64,000 nucleotides of DNA from BOG-908 sp965198855 (GTDB lineage: Bacteria; Pseudomonadota; Alphaproteobacteria; Acetobacterales; Acetobacteraceae), in assembly GCA_965198855.1 (NCBI GenBank), contig CBDAPZ010000002.1, positions 992,001-1,056,000 of the forward strand. The letters are read 5' to 3'. Shown here piece by piece: positions 36,641 through 46,419 of the stretch. Position numbers and translations under genes: made by a program. How positions within the stretch are numbered: the first letter of the stretch is position 1; each line of letters starts with the position of its first letter. The notes beneath the pieces were generated by a model. That model saw only the letters and a program-made list of their open reading frames with translations, was not told the origin of the DNA and did no database searches.

Positions 36641-37543
36641 TCATGATGGCTTCATCGCCTGGATCCTGGATATCTTGACGGCTGGCTGTGCCTGCGGCGC
36701 GATGGTGACCATGACATCGACCAAGGCACGACATTCTGCCCGTCCGGTGGCGAGCAGCTCACGGAACGACCGGATGCGCGACATGATCCAAAGCATGAGC
36801 GCGATGACCCAGCTTGGGGAGCCGTTGATCCGCCGCTTGGACTGCGGATACACGTTATAGCCGAGGCCGCGGATGAGTGCGTATCCCTCGTGAACGCCGT
36901 GCGCGAGGGCGAGTGCCTCCCGCCAGGACGCGCCGCCGTGTCGCCGTTCTCCCGCCACGGAAACACTTTCGAATGCTATGCAAATCGGCACATGGCATCG
37001 CAGCCAGAGCTGCATGTCAGGCTCGACGGTCGCCGGCATGCCGGCAGCCTTGAACAACTCCACCCAGCGCTGCTCGCTCATGATCGTTTTCTGACCGCCC
37101 GCTCCGATGGTCGCCTTCAGCTTGCCCTCGGCATTCAATTTGGCCTGCACGAACGGCATGCCGAAGGAGCAGCGTTCCGCACCGACTGCCTGTTGCAGCC
37201 GCTCCGGATCGAAGGTCACGAACATGAATTGGATCCAGCGCGCAGCACTTCGCTGCAACGCCGGCAGCACGGCATCGACCTGGTGGGCGAGCAGAGTGAC
37301 GATGACCAGGTCGTAAGGGATCGTCTCGTCCAGAGTCTCGGCGACGCCGACGCTGGCGCGCTCGCCTTTGACGTCAACGATGCCGCGGTCGCGTTGCAGC
37401 TGCCGGAGCCGGTCGGAATCAGGCCGTGCGACGACGGTGACTTCGTGGTGCCCGATTTTGGCCAACTGGAACGCGAAGGTGCTGCCGATCTTGCCGACCC
37501 CGAGAACGGCGATGCGCAGCGATGCGGTGGGATCCTTGGGCAT
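36641..37543 (-). CDS. Ketopantoate reductase-like (PanE/ApbA) NAD(P)-dependent oxidoreductase
   Basis: A 300-residue protein with an N-terminal Rossmann fold (IAVLGVGKIGSTFAFQLAKIGHHEVTVVAR) and an ApbA-type layout. The C-terminal domain carries few of the canonical PanE catalytic residues, so it is more likely a related reductase than the pantothenate enzyme. It is divergent from an MmyB-type regulator across an AT-rich gap, a common arrangement for regulators of the neighbouring oxidoreductase. Confidence 0.7.
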   Translation of the reverse strand: MPKDPTASLRIAVLGVGKIGSTFAFQLAKIGHHEVTVVARPDSDRLRQLQRDRGIVDVKGERASVGVAETLDETIPYDLVIVTLLAHQVDAVLPALQRSAARWIQFMFVTFDPERLQQAVGAERCSFGMPFVQAKLNAEGKLKATIGAGGQKTIMSEQRWVELFKAAGMPATVEPDMQLWLRCHVPICIAFESVSVAGERRHGGASWREALALAHGVHEGYALIRGLGYNVYPQSKRRINGSPSWVIALMLWIMSRIRSFRELLATGRAECRALVDVMVTIAPQAQPAVKISRIQAMKPS

Positions 37544-37629
37544 GGCGTCTTAATCCTGCTGGTTTCGTCGAACGAGGCCGAACCCGAACGAAGGGGTCCG
37601 CGGAGTTCGTCATGTTCGATGCAGACACC

Positions 37630-37690
37630 ATGTGAGGCACACGATATAGTAGTAAAGTATGTAGTTTATCATAGTATAATTACTGACAGG
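37630..37690. promoter_or_regulatory. AT-rich divergent promoter region
   Basis: About 60 bases between the PanE-like and MmyB-type genes are strikingly AT-rich compared with their surroundings. They contain a plus-strand TATAAT at 37675-37680, about 27 bases before the regulator ATG. The reverse strand reads TATACT over 37674-37679, so the same few bases could serve promoters in either direction. No good -35 box is obvious. Confidence 0.45.
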
Positions 37691-37706
37691 ATCATGCGGT
37701 AACGTC

Positions 37707-38555
37707 ATGGACCATAATCAGCTTGGCGTATTCTTGCGCATGCGCCGCGCAAAGCTTGATCCGGGTGCACTTGGCTTCGCGTCGGAGCGCCGCCGCACGC
37801 CGGGATTGCGCCGCGAGGAAGTGGCGCAGCGCGCGAGTATCAGCTCGACCTGGTACACCTGCCTTGAACAGGGACGGGGTGGTGCACCGTCTGCGGACGT
37901 GCTCGACCGTATCTCCCGCGCCCTGATGCTGACGAATGTCGAGCGTGAGCACCTCTTTCTGCTCGGCCTCGGCCGGCTTCCCGAGATGCGTTACCAGAAG
38001 AACGCCGGCGTCGCCCCGCGGCTCCAGCGTGTGCTTGATACGATCGACCCGAGCCCTGCCTTCATCAGAACGGCAACATGGGACCTTGTTGCCTGGAACC
38101 GGGCGGCAACGGTTATGCTGACCGACTTCGCCTTGTTGCCGGCTCCGCAGCGCAACCTGCTTCGCCTGCTGTTTCTCGATCCGCGTGCACGCGCCATGCA
38201 ACCCGACTGGGCGGAGTCGGCACGGTTCGTGGTGAGCGCGTTCAAGGTCGACGCGGCGCGGGCCGGTGCCGCGTCGGACGTGGCCCCTTTGGTCGCCGAA
38301 CTCTGCCGCTCCAGCCCGGAGTTCGAGATCATGTGGCACGACGATGAAATCCGTAGTTTTGGCGAGGGTGCCAAACACATGCAGCACCCGCTGCTCGGCG
38401 CATTATCCTTCGAATACTCGGTGTTTGCGGTGGATGCCCGCTCAGATCTGAGCATGGTGGTGTATGTCGTGACGACGCCTTCCGCTTCGAACCAGCTTCG
38501 GTCGCTGGTCGAGGCGTCGCGCGCAGTGATGCTTGATCCCTCAGCGGAATCCTAA
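37707..38555 (+). CDS. MmyB-family helix-turn-helix transcriptional regulator
   Basis: A 282-residue protein with an N-terminal XRE-type HTH: FLRMRRAKLDP and RRTPGLRREEVAQRASISSTWYTCLEQGRG, the hallmark of MmyB-like regulators. A C-terminal MmyB ligand-binding domain follows (ATWDLVAWNRAATVML, RNLLRLLFLDP, SFEYSVFAVDARSDLSMVVY). Members sense lipids or other hydrophobic ligands and regulate adjacent oxidoreductases. The divergent PanE-like reductase is the probable target. Confidence 0.87.
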   Translation: MDHNQLGVFLRMRRAKLDPGALGFASERRRTPGLRREEVAQRASISSTWYTCLEQGRGGAPSADVLDRISRALMLTNVEREHLFLLGLGRLPEMRYQKNAGVAPRLQRVLDTIDPSPAFIRTATWDLVAWNRAATVMLTDFALLPAPQRNLLRLLFLDPRARAMQPDWAESARFVVSAFKVDAARAGAASDVAPLVAELCRSSPEFEIMWHDDEIRSFGEGAKHMQHPLLGALSFEYSVFAVDARSDLSMVVYVVTTPSASNQLRSLVEASRAVMLDPSAES

Positions 38556-38557
38556 GC

Positions 38558-39220
38558 CTACGATGCGACGCCGTAGGCGTAAGGCGTGTTGACGACTGCA
38601 GCTTTCACGCCGGCGCTTGCCTGGTCGACGATCGCGAGGAAAGCGGCATCTGCCTTCTTCCTCTGACGCGTTTGACGATAAATCCGGTGCGCCTCGAGAA
38701 ATGCGACGCTCCACGCTGCCAAGAGCAGGCCAGCGGCGAGACGCGCATCCCCGTCGCCTGCCTCTCGCCCGATCGTCTCGGCGAGCGCGTCTGCGACGAC
38801 GCCGGCAAGCTCGTCGCGTATCGCCCGCGCGCGCGCCTTGAGCGTTTCGCTTGCCTGGATCGTCTCGATGTAGCGTTGGCTGATCGAGGAGAAATCCACG
38901 AAGGGGCGCCGCTCTGCAACCAGCCGATGAGCGAGCAGGCGGAGCGTCTCGATCGGATCGATCTGCGGATCACGCTTTCGCAACGCCTGGCGGAGCAGCT
39001 CGCGGCCCTCATCGTCGCGATCAAAGAACATGTCCTCCTTGCGCGGGAAATGATTGAACACCGTCATGCGGCCGACATCTGCGGCGTCCGCAATCTCGTC
39101 GATCGTCACGGCATCGAAGCCGCGCTCCAGGAACAGGCACGTGGCGGCATCCGAGATCGCCTGCCGTGTGGCAAGGCGCTTGCGCGACCGGCGGTCGGGC
39201 GGTGTTGACAGGTCGCTCAT
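38558..39220 (-). CDS. TetR/AcrR family transcriptional regulator
   Basis: A 220-residue protein with an N-terminal TetR HTH: RQAISDAATCLFLERGFDAVTIDEIADAADVGRMTVFNHFPRKEDMFF. The C-terminal ligand domain is generic. It diverges from the flavin monooxygenase at 39267 with 46 bases between starts and is the likely repressor of that gene. Confidence 0.88.
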   Translation of the reverse strand: MSDLSTPPDRRSRKRLATRQAISDAATCLFLERGFDAVTIDEIADAADVGRMTVFNHFPRKEDMFFDRDDEGRELLRQALRKRDPQIDPIETLRLLAHRLVAERRPFVDFSSISQRYIETIQASETLKARARAIRDELAGVVADALAETIGREAGDGDARLAAGLLLAAWSVAFLEAHRIYRQTRQRKKADAAFLAIVDQASAGVKAAVVNTPYAYGVAS

Positions 39221-39266
39221 TTACTCCCACCTGCTTATATACTGAGTACACATTGGGACGCGATAT

Positions 39267-40800
39267 ATGGAAGCGCAATGCGATGTCGTTGTGGTGGGAG
39301 CCGGTCCGGTCGGGCTTCTCGCCGCCATCGAGCTGCATCTTAGCGGCGCCAGTGTCGTCGTATTGGAACGCCTGACCGAACCGAGCAAGGTGCTGAAGGC
39401 GGGGGGGATCGGCGCGCTTGGGATCGAAGCGATGCGCCGTCGTGGCATGTCGCCGGCGATCGATGCCGCGCAGGCACGTGTCTCGGCGGCGATGGAAACG
39501 CCCGGCGGGTCACGGCCAGGCAACGCCGCGCGGCCACGGAGGAAAGTATAGCGGTCATTTTGCGGGCCTGATACTGATCCGACGGGATGATCAGGACGAG
39601 CCGGAGAGGCTCGGCAGCCCGATCGACCAGCAAGGCATCGAAGCGATACTTGGTGATCGCGTTCGCGCGCTCGGGATCGAGGTCCGCCGCGGCTGCGAGA
39701 TCCAGAGCCTCTCGCAGCTTCCGGACCTGGTCGATATCGAATGGGCCACGGAGACAGGAAACGGCCAGACACGCTGTTCCTGGCTGGTCGGCTGCGACGG
39801 CGGCCGAAGCACGGTCCGCAAGCTGTCTGGCTTCGCGTTTCCGGGCTGCGACCCGACCATGACGATGTACCAGGCCATCGCCGAAGTCGATTATCCTGAA
39901 CGGCTCGCTGCACATGGCTTCCAATACACATCCGGCGGCATGTACATGTCGTTTGCCGGCCGGTTGGCCATGCTGGATTTCAGCGGCCCGCCTGCAGACC
40001 GTGACGCGCCGATCACCCGGTGCGCGTTCGAGGCCGTGCTGCGCCGTGTCAGCGGCGCGGATATCCGGGTCAAAGCTCTCGAGAATGCCAGCCGGTGGAC
40101 CGACAATACGCGGCTCGTCGATACCTATCGGAAGGGCAGGGTGCTGCTCGCCGGCGACGCGGCGCATATTCATTCGCCCTTCGGTGGTCAGGGCCTGAGT
40201 CTCGGGCTCGCCGACGCGGCGAATCTGGGCTGGAAGGTCGCCGCGGTGGTTCGCGGCGCAATGCCCGCGCGCCTGATCGACACCTATGAAGCCGAGCGCC
40301 GGCCGGTTGCCGAGGCCGTGTTGGCCAATACGCTCGCGCAGGTCGCGATCATGCGGCCCGACCCGCAATCGGCGGCGATGCGCAATATCGTCGCAAAGCT
40401 GATGGCGTGCGACGACGCCAATCGGTTTTTTGGCGGAATGATCAATGGCCTTGCCGGCCGCTACGATCTCGGCTCGGACCATGGCGACGTGGGGCGGCTC
40501 GCGGGCGACAGGCCGGTGGGTGATAGCTCGCTCTACGATCTCATGCAGGATGGGGAGGGCGTGCTTCTCGACGCTTCACCCAACGGAGCGGCGTCCAGGC
40601 TCGTTTCATCGATAACGTCAGGTGTGCGGTGTGTCGCCGTTGATGCGGCTCATTCGATGTTGATTCGCCCGGATGCCTGCATCGCCTGGGCCGATGAGAA
40701 AAATAGCATCGGCAAATTGGAAGAGGCGCTCGATCGCTGGTTCGTCCGAACACCGGCACAGGCTGGTTTGTTCCATGCTGTAGGAGGGCTGGTGGGGTGA
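39267..40800 (+). pseudogene. FAD-dependent aromatic monooxygenase (class A, TfdB/PHBH-like), frameshifted
   Basis: The 5' frame (39267-39551) has the FAD motif VVVGAGPVGLLAAIEL and the EPSKVLKAGGIGALG region. After one apparently inserted base near 39535, the reading frame continues as GGKYSGHFAGLILIRRDDQ. It runs to 40800 with the second FAD signature GRVLLAGDAAHIHSPFGGQGLSLGLADA. Rejoined, the protein would be about 510 residues, normal for phenol-type hydroxylases. Whether the indel is real or a sequencing error cannot be told here. The divergent TetR gene suggests it is induced by its aromatic substrate. Confidence 0.78.
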
Positions 40801-40920
40801 AGAGCACCGTATCTTACGGCGTCGTTGACGCAGTGCAGCATAGCCCTTAAGAGCCGGCATCCTGACCTAGCGAAGCACGATGCGGCGCAGCCTTTTCTGC
40901 GCCGGAGGCGCCGCTCGACG

Positions 40921-42199
40921 ATGCCCATGATTTTTGCAGATCTCTCCTTGGCGCCAGCCCTGCTGCGCGGCTGGCCGAGGAAGGGTATGCCACCCCTACT
41001 CCTATTCAGGCACAAGCGATCCCGATACTCCTGGCTGGTCGTGACGTGCTGGGCATGGCGCAAACCGGCACGGGCAAGACCGCCGCCTTCGCGCTGCCGC
41101 TGCTGCATCGCCTCGCCGCAGCGCCACGCCCGGCACCCAAGGGCGGTGCCCGTGTCCTGGTGCTGGCACCGACGCGCGAACTGGTCTCTCAGATTGCCGC
41201 GGGCTTCGAGAGCTTCGGCCGCCATCTGCCGCTCAGCGTGGCAACGATCTTCGGCGGTGTCAGCCAGTTCCACCAGGTCAATGCCCTTAAAATGGGCGTG
41301 GACATCATCGTGGCGGCACCTGGGCGTTTGCTGGATCTGATCGAGCAGGGCCTGTGCGACCTGTCGCAGCTCGAAGCGCTGGTGCTCGATGAGGCCGACC
41401 AGATGCTCGATATGGGCTTTGCCAAGCCGATCGAGCGCATCGTCGCAGAGCTGCCGAAGGATCGGCATACGCTGCTGTTTTCGGCAACGATGCCGAATCC
41501 ATAGCCGCGCTGGCCGAAAGCCTCCTGCGCGATCCGGCGAAGATCGAGATCGCCCCGCCATCCACCACCGTCGACCGGATCGAGCAATCGGTCATGTTCG
41601 TCGATGCGGCCGACAAGAAGGCGGCGCTGCTGGCGCTGCTGCGGGGTCCGGAAATCGGCCAGGCCGTGGTCTTCACGCTGCAGAAAAACATTGCCAATGA
41701 GGTTTGCGCCTTCATCACCGAGGCGGGCATCACGGCCGAGGCCCTGCACGGCAACAAGTCGCAGGGCCAGCGGGAGCGCGCGCTGGACGCCTTCCGCGCC
41801 GGCACCGTGCAGGTTCTGGTGGCGACCGATATCGCGGCGCGCGGTATCGACGTTGAGACAGTGACGCATGTTTTCAACCACGATCTGCCAAGCCTGCCGG
41901 AAAGCTATGTCCACCGCATCGGCCGCACCGGCCGCGCCGGGCGCAGCGGCTTCGCCATCACGCTTTGCGATGTCGAACAACGTGCCTGGCTGCATGATGT
42001 GGAGCGGGAAATCGGCCGCAGGTTGACCGTTCAAGCCGATCACAAGTGGCATTCGGAAGCGGCGCAGCACCCGACCATGCGCGCGCCCGTGCTGGGCGGC
42101 GGGCCGGTCAAGCAGATCAAGCCGCAGAAACAGCGCGAGCGTAAGGTTTGGACCGAGGAGGAGAAACGCGCTGCGCGGGAAGCGGTTGGGGCGGTGTAA
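40921..42199 (+). pseudogene. DEAD-box RNA helicase (RhlE-like) with two frameshifts
   Basis: Three frames join into one RhlE-type helicase of about 425 residues. Frame 1 starts at ATG 40921 (MPMIFADLSLAPALLR). Near 40965 one base is missing, and the protein goes on as LAEEGYATPTPIQAQAIPILLAGRD with the Q motif, then AQTGTGKT, PTRELVSQ, DEAD and SAT motifs. Near 41503 a second base is missing, and the third frame continues IAALAESLLRDP, VFTLQKN, TDIAARGIDV and YVHRIGRTGRAG. All helicase motifs survive, so decay, if real, is recent. Confidence 0.85.
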
Positions 42200-42258
42200 G
42201 AGGAAGGCCTTCTTTTCTGAAGAAAAGAAGCAAAAGACTTTTACGTCGCTGTCGCGGT
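42200..42258 (+). repeat. Interspersed hairpin repeat, copy 8
   Basis: Full type A copy starting directly after the helicase TAA, with stem CTTCTTTTC-TGAA-GAAAAGAAG, CAAAAGACTTTTACG and the TCGCTGTCGCGG tail. Confidence 0.85.
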
Positions 42259-42282
42259 TTTATCCGGCAGCGTATGCATAAT

Positions 42283-42325
42283 CATAAAAGTTTTTTGGTT
42301 CTTTTTTTCAAAAAAGAACGGCTTA
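42283..42325 (-). repeat. Interspersed hairpin repeat, copy 9
   Basis: Type B copy in minus orientation following the egtD stop: stem GTTCTTTTTT/AAAAAAGAAC in the minus sense, with AAAAGTTTTTTGG beside it. It faces copy 8 between convergent genes. Confidence 0.75.
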
Positions 42326-42331
42326 CTTTGC

Positions 42332-43276
42332 TTAATCGGCCTTCAAGGCGTGGACGGAGAACAGGTTTTCGTCGTCTGTCCAAAGCTTTTCGGCAGACCA
42401 GCCGGCTTGACCCGCGAGGGCCTGGAAGCCGGCGATGCTATGCTTGTAGCTGTTCTCGGTGTGGATCGTTTCACCCACGTCGAAATCGATGCGATGTCCC
42501 GCAATGTGCACCGTCTGCGGGCGGAGACTTTCCAGATGCATCTCTATACGGCTCTCGCTCTCGTTCCAGCGGGCACGATGCGCAAAGTCCTGGACGACGA
42601 AATCGGCTGCAGCCTCGCGGTTCAGACGGGTGAGAAGGTTACGGTTGAACGCTGCGGTGACGCCGGCCGCATCGTCATAGGCGTGTAGTAGCCGCGAGAC
42701 ATCCTTGCGCAGGTCGACGCCGACGATCAGCCAGGCGCCCGCACCGAGCGTGCGGCGCACATCGGCGAGGAAGCTCACCGCTGTCGCAGGATCCAGATTG
42801 CCGATCGTGGAGCCTGGAAAAAAACCGAAGCCGGGTTTGTCTGCCGTGAGCGCCGGCAGCACGAGTGGGGCGAGGAAGTCGCCGCACACGGGATCCACCT
42901 TCAGGGAAGGATGGGTCTTGGCGAGACGGGCGGCGACGTCCTGCAATGCCTCGCGTGCCACGTCGATCGGCACGTAGGAGGTGAGGCGGCCTTGAGCGCG
43001 GTCGAGCAGGAGGACGGCTTTTGCTTCGTCGCTGGCGCCGAATTCCACCAGCGCACTGCCGGGGGCGGCGAGTGCGGCGATCTCGTGGCCGAAGCGCTCG
43101 AGCATCGCGCGTTCGGTGCGGGTGACGTAATATTCAGGCAGCCGGGTGATGGCCTCGAACAGGCGCACCCCTGCTTCATCGTAGAAAAGTTTCGGCGGTA
43201 GCGTTTTCGGCTGCGCCATCAGCCCTGCGAGTGCCGCGGCGGCGGTGGCCTGGTCGGTCGTGGTGGCGTCTAGCAT
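42332..43276 (-). CDS. egtD: L-histidine N-alpha-methyltransferase EgtD
   Basis: A 314-residue SAM-dependent enzyme that trimethylates histidine to hercynine in ergothioneine synthesis. Seen: PPKLFYDEAGVRLFEAITRLPEYYVTRTE, the family N-terminus; VEFGASDEAKAVLLLD, the SAM-binding region with GASDEAK where most EgtD have GSGTSEK; and FFPGSTIGNLDP. The C-terminus has IHTENSYKH, matching the substrate-binding Glu/Ser region. It follows egtB by 25 bases, so the two form an operon. Confidence 0.92.
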   Translation of the reverse strand: MLDATTTDQATAAAALAGLMAQPKTLPPKLFYDEAGVRLFEAITRLPEYYVTRTERAMLERFGHEIAALAAPGSALVEFGASDEAKAVLLLDRAQGRLTSYVPIDVAREALQDVAARLAKTHPSLKVDPVCGDFLAPLVLPALTADKPGFGFFPGSTIGNLDPATAVSFLADVRRTLGAGAWLIVGVDLRKDVSRLLHAYDDAAGVTAAFNRNLLTRLNREAAADFVVQDFAHRARWNESESRIEMHLESLRPQTVHIAGHRIDFDVGETIHTENSYKHSIAGFQALAGQAGWSAEKLWTDDENLFSVHALKAD

Positions 43277-43301
43277 GAGTGTCTCGGTTCTTTGGGGCGT
43301 G

Positions 43302-44522
43302 TCAGATGTCGGCGGCGAGGCGCAAGCCGGTAAATTGCCAGCGTTTTTCGGGGGGGAAGAAATTGCGGTAGGTAGGGCGGACATGGCCTGGTGCGGTCAC
43401 GGCCGATCCGCCACGCAACACCATCTGGTTGATCATGAATTTGCCGTTGTATTCGCCGACGGCACCTGCGGCGGCCCGGAAACCCGGGTAGGGCAGGTAG
43501 GCGCTGCCGGTCCATTGCCAGACATGGCCGGTGAATTCGCCAAAGGCCGGGTTACCGGAGGCCTGTGCGGATTCCAACTCCGCTTCGGTGGGCAGGCGGG
43601 CACCGGCCCAGCGGGCAAAGGCATCTGCCTCGTACCAGCTGACATGGCGCACGGGCGCATCTACATCGAGCACGCGCAGGCCCGCTGGAGTCATTTGCTG
43701 CCACGGTGCGGCATCCTCTTCCCGCCGCCAATAGAACGGTTCAGTCCAGCCTTCCGCCTGCGCGCGATCCCAACCGTCCGACATCCACAGGCTAGCCGTG
43801 CGGTAGCCGCCATCTTCGATGAAGGCGAGGAAGTCGGCGTTGCGCACAAGGCGCGAGGCGAGGCGATGGGGCTGGAGCAGCACACGGTGGTGTGGCAGCT
43901 CATTGTCGAAAACGAAGCCGTCGGTGGCGCGGGCGCCTAGGCCGGAGATGCCGCCTTCCATGTCGATCATGCGTGTCGGGTTGGCGGCGCCCTGAGGTTC
44001 CGCCCAGTCAGGGAGACAAGCGGGTGAGAGGGGATTTTGCGCGAAGGCATGCAGGATGTCGGTGACCAGCAACTCCTGGTGCTGCTGTTCATGCTGAAGA
44101 CCAAGCTCGACCAGCTCAGCGCCCTCTGCGGGCAGATCGTCGAGCGCTGCCAGCATCGCCTCATCCACCGCCTGGCGATAGGCGCCGATTTCATTGGACG
44201 CGGGCCGTGTCAACAGACCGCGTGCAGGGCGCGGATGCCGCGCGCCGACAGCCTGGTAGTAGGAGTTGAACAGGACCTGGAAGCGGGGGTCGAATGGCTG
44301 ATAACCGGCGATAAAGGGGCGCGCCACAAAGGTCTCGAAAAACCAGCTGGTATGCGCGCGGTGCCATTTTGCAGGGCTGGCATCCGGCATGGATTGCACG
44401 CACTGGTCTTCCGGCGACAGGCTGGCCGACAGCGCCTCGGTGCGGGCACGGATATCCACATAGGCTTGGCGCAACGTGGCGCGCCCGGCGGCGGCCCTCA
44501 GGCCGGCTTCGGGTGTGGTCAT
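43302..44522 (-). CDS. egtB: Hercynine oxygenase (ergothioneine sulfoxide synthase) EgtB
   Basis: A 406-residue protein with two domains. The N-terminal DinB-like iron-binding domain has H54 in AKWHRAHTSWFFE and H144/H148 in LQHEQQHQELL. The C-terminal formylglycine-generating-enzyme-type domain has PVRHVSWYEADAFARWAGARLPTEAELE and VWQWTGS. It joins hercynine to cysteine or gamma-glutamylcysteine with O2. Start ATG 44522 is in a good context. egtA, egtC and egtE are not in the window. Confidence 0.92.
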   Translation of the reverse strand: MTTPEAGLRAAAGRATLRQAYVDIRARTEALSASLSPEDQCVQSMPDASPAKWHRAHTSWFFETFVARPFIAGYQPFDPRFQVLFNSYYQAVGARHPRPARGLLTRPASNEIGAYRQAVDEAMLAALDDLPAEGAELVELGLQHEQQHQELLVTDILHAFAQNPLSPACLPDWAEPQGAANPTRMIDMEGGISGLGARATDGFVFDNELPHHRVLLQPHRLASRLVRNADFLAFIEDGGYRTASLWMSDGWDRAQAEGWTEPFYWRREEDAAPWQQMTPAGLRVLDVDAPVRHVSWYEADAFARWAGARLPTEAELESAQASGNPAFGEFTGHVWQWTGSAYLPYPGFRAAAGAVGEYNGKFMINQMVLRGGSAVTAPGHVRPTYRNFFPPEKRWQFTGLRLAADI

Positions 44523-44686
44523 GCAAGTCTCCTGGGGCTTTGAACTCTCGCGGGCGAGGGCTGGCAGGTAGAACTGGGGCGGCTGCGCCGTGGTTCCATC
44601 GTTCCGCTGCGGCTTGTGCTGCAACAAGCGGTGATCATGCAGTTGGGGTTGGGCTGTTGAGGTGCAATGCCACAGGGTATTTCACC

Positions 44687-46162
44687 CTACGCGCCCAGGA
44701 CGAGGGGACCGTGCCTGTCGACGAGTGTGGCGCTCGCCTGGTTCAACCCAATGACCTCTATGCGCGTCCCGTGCCGGCGCATCCTGGTGACCACGCCTTC
44801 CAGGGCGCCGACCGAGGTGACATCCCAAAAATGGGCTTCGCTGAGATCGATACGCACATTGGCTGCCTTCTCGCGCAGGTCGAAGCTATCAGCGAACATA
44901 TCGGCACTGGCGAAAAATATCTGGCCGCTGACGGTGTAGGTGCGGGTGTCGTTGGCCTCGTCATAGATGTCCGTCACGGACATCAGACGCATCACCTTAA
45001 AGGCGAAGAAGACGCCGCTCAGCAGCACGCCGACCACGACACCCGCCGCGAGGTCGCTGGTGGCGACCGTGATCACGACGGTTGCCAGCATCACCAGGCT
45101 GGAGACCTTGGGGTGACGGACCAGGTCGCGGAACGACGTCCAGGAGAAGGTGCTGACGGAGACCATGATCATGATGGCGACCAGCGCCGCGACCGGGACG
45201 CGGGCGATCCAGGGTCGGAGCAGCACCATGAGAATGAGCAGGAAGAGTCCGGCGACGAGGGTCGACAGCCTGCCGCGACCGCCGTAGCGGATGTTGCCGA
45301 CGGTCTGGCCGATCATGCCGCATCCTGCGATGCCGCCGAACAGTCCTGCGGCAACATTGGCCAGCCCGAGGCCCGTGCATTCGCGCGCCTTCGAACTGGT
45401 GGTCTCCGTCAGGTCATCCACCACGGTTGCTGTCATCATCGATTCCAGCAGGCCCACGACCGCCATGGCCAGGGCGTAGGGGGCGACGATGCGGAGCGTC
45501 TCCCAACACAGCGGCACATGCGGCAGGACGAGGCTGGGCAGCGATGACGGCAGCCTGCCAAGGTCTGCCACGGTATGCAGGGGCATGGGCACGACGAAGC
45601 TGATCGCCGTGAGTGTGACGATGCAGATGAGCGGCGAGGGAACTGCCGTAGTGAGGCGGGGCACGAGGTAGATGATGGCCAGGCCGCCCGCGATCATCGC
45701 GTAGGTATGCCAGTCTACCCCGAGCATTTGCGGCACCTGCGCCGAGAAGATGAGAATGGCCAAAGCGTTGACGAAGCCGGTCCGAACCGAGCGGGAGACG
45801 AAACGCATCAGCACGTCGAGCCGCAACAGGCCGAAGACGATCTGGAACGCCCCTGCCAGGAGGGTGGCGGCCAGGAGGTAGTCCAGGCCCTGTGCCCGCA
45901 CGAGCACGGCCGCGACCAGCGCGACGGAGCCCGCGGCACCGGAGATCATGGCAGGGCGGCCGCCTATGAAGGCGATGACGATGCCGATGATGAAGGAGGC
46001 GAAAAGACCAACCTGCGGGTCGACTCCCGCTACGAAAGAGAAGGCGATGACCTCCGGGATAAGGGCGAAGGTTCCAACCATGCCGGCGAGCACTTCGCGC
46101 CGAAAATCACCGAGATTGGTAAACCATTCGGCGCGGTAACGAGATATGGCATGTGTTTTCAT
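44687..46162 (-). CDS. SulP-family anion transporter with C-terminal STAS domain
   Basis: A 491-residue polytopic transporter. Seen: FRREVLAGMVGTFALIPEVIAFSFVAGVDPQVGLFASFIIG, the SulP helix 1-2 region, and SGAAGSVALVAAVLV, a typical SLC26 helix. The C-terminal ~120 residues are a STAS domain (TYTVSGQIFFASADMF; SEAHFWDVTSVGALEGVV). Members carry sulfate, bicarbonate or other anions; the anion is not determinable. The start could be ATG 46162 or GTG 46177. The 257-base gap to the divergent GST gene holds no recognisable gene. Confidence 0.88.
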   Translation of the reverse strand: MKTHAISRYRAEWFTNLGDFRREVLAGMVGTFALIPEVIAFSFVAGVDPQVGLFASFIIGIVIAFIGGRPAMISGAAGSVALVAAVLVRAQGLDYLLAATLLAGAFQIVFGLLRLDVLMRFVSRSVRTGFVNALAILIFSAQVPQMLGVDWHTYAMIAGGLAIIYLVPRLTTAVPSPLICIVTLTAISFVVPMPLHTVADLGRLPSSLPSLVLPHVPLCWETLRIVAPYALAMAVVGLLESMMTATVVDDLTETTSSKARECTGLGLANVAAGLFGGIAGCGMIGQTVGNIRYGGRGRLSTLVAGLFLLILMVLLRPWIARVPVAALVAIMIMVSVSTFSWTSFRDLVRHPKVSSLVMLATVVITVATSDLAAGVVVGVLLSGVFFAFKVMRLMSVTDIYDEANDTRTYTVSGQIFFASADMFADSFDLREKAANVRIDLSEAHFWDVTSVGALEGVVTRMRRHGTRIEVIGLNQASATLVDRHGPLVLGA

Positions 46163-46419
46163 TGGGGGTGTCCGCACTCAGCGCACGAGATCAGGGGTCG
46201 GCTCTGCGGTGCCCGGTGTTCGTGTCGTATGCGTTATTTGGCGGATTGGCGGCCGGAAGAGCCACCCGGATTTACACCGGGTCCAAGACGAATGACCGAG
46301 CTTACCCAGCAATTTGCTGCAGCGCAACACTCTCGGCGCTCAGCGGGTTGTCACGGCGTGTTGCAACATACGGGCGCGATGCTGCCGTGCTAGCGTGCGG
46401 ACACACAGGCGGGTCGATC

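Noticed and set aside
44369..45547. Plus-strand frame opposite the SulP transporter and start of egtB
   Set aside because: Antisense of two recognised genes.
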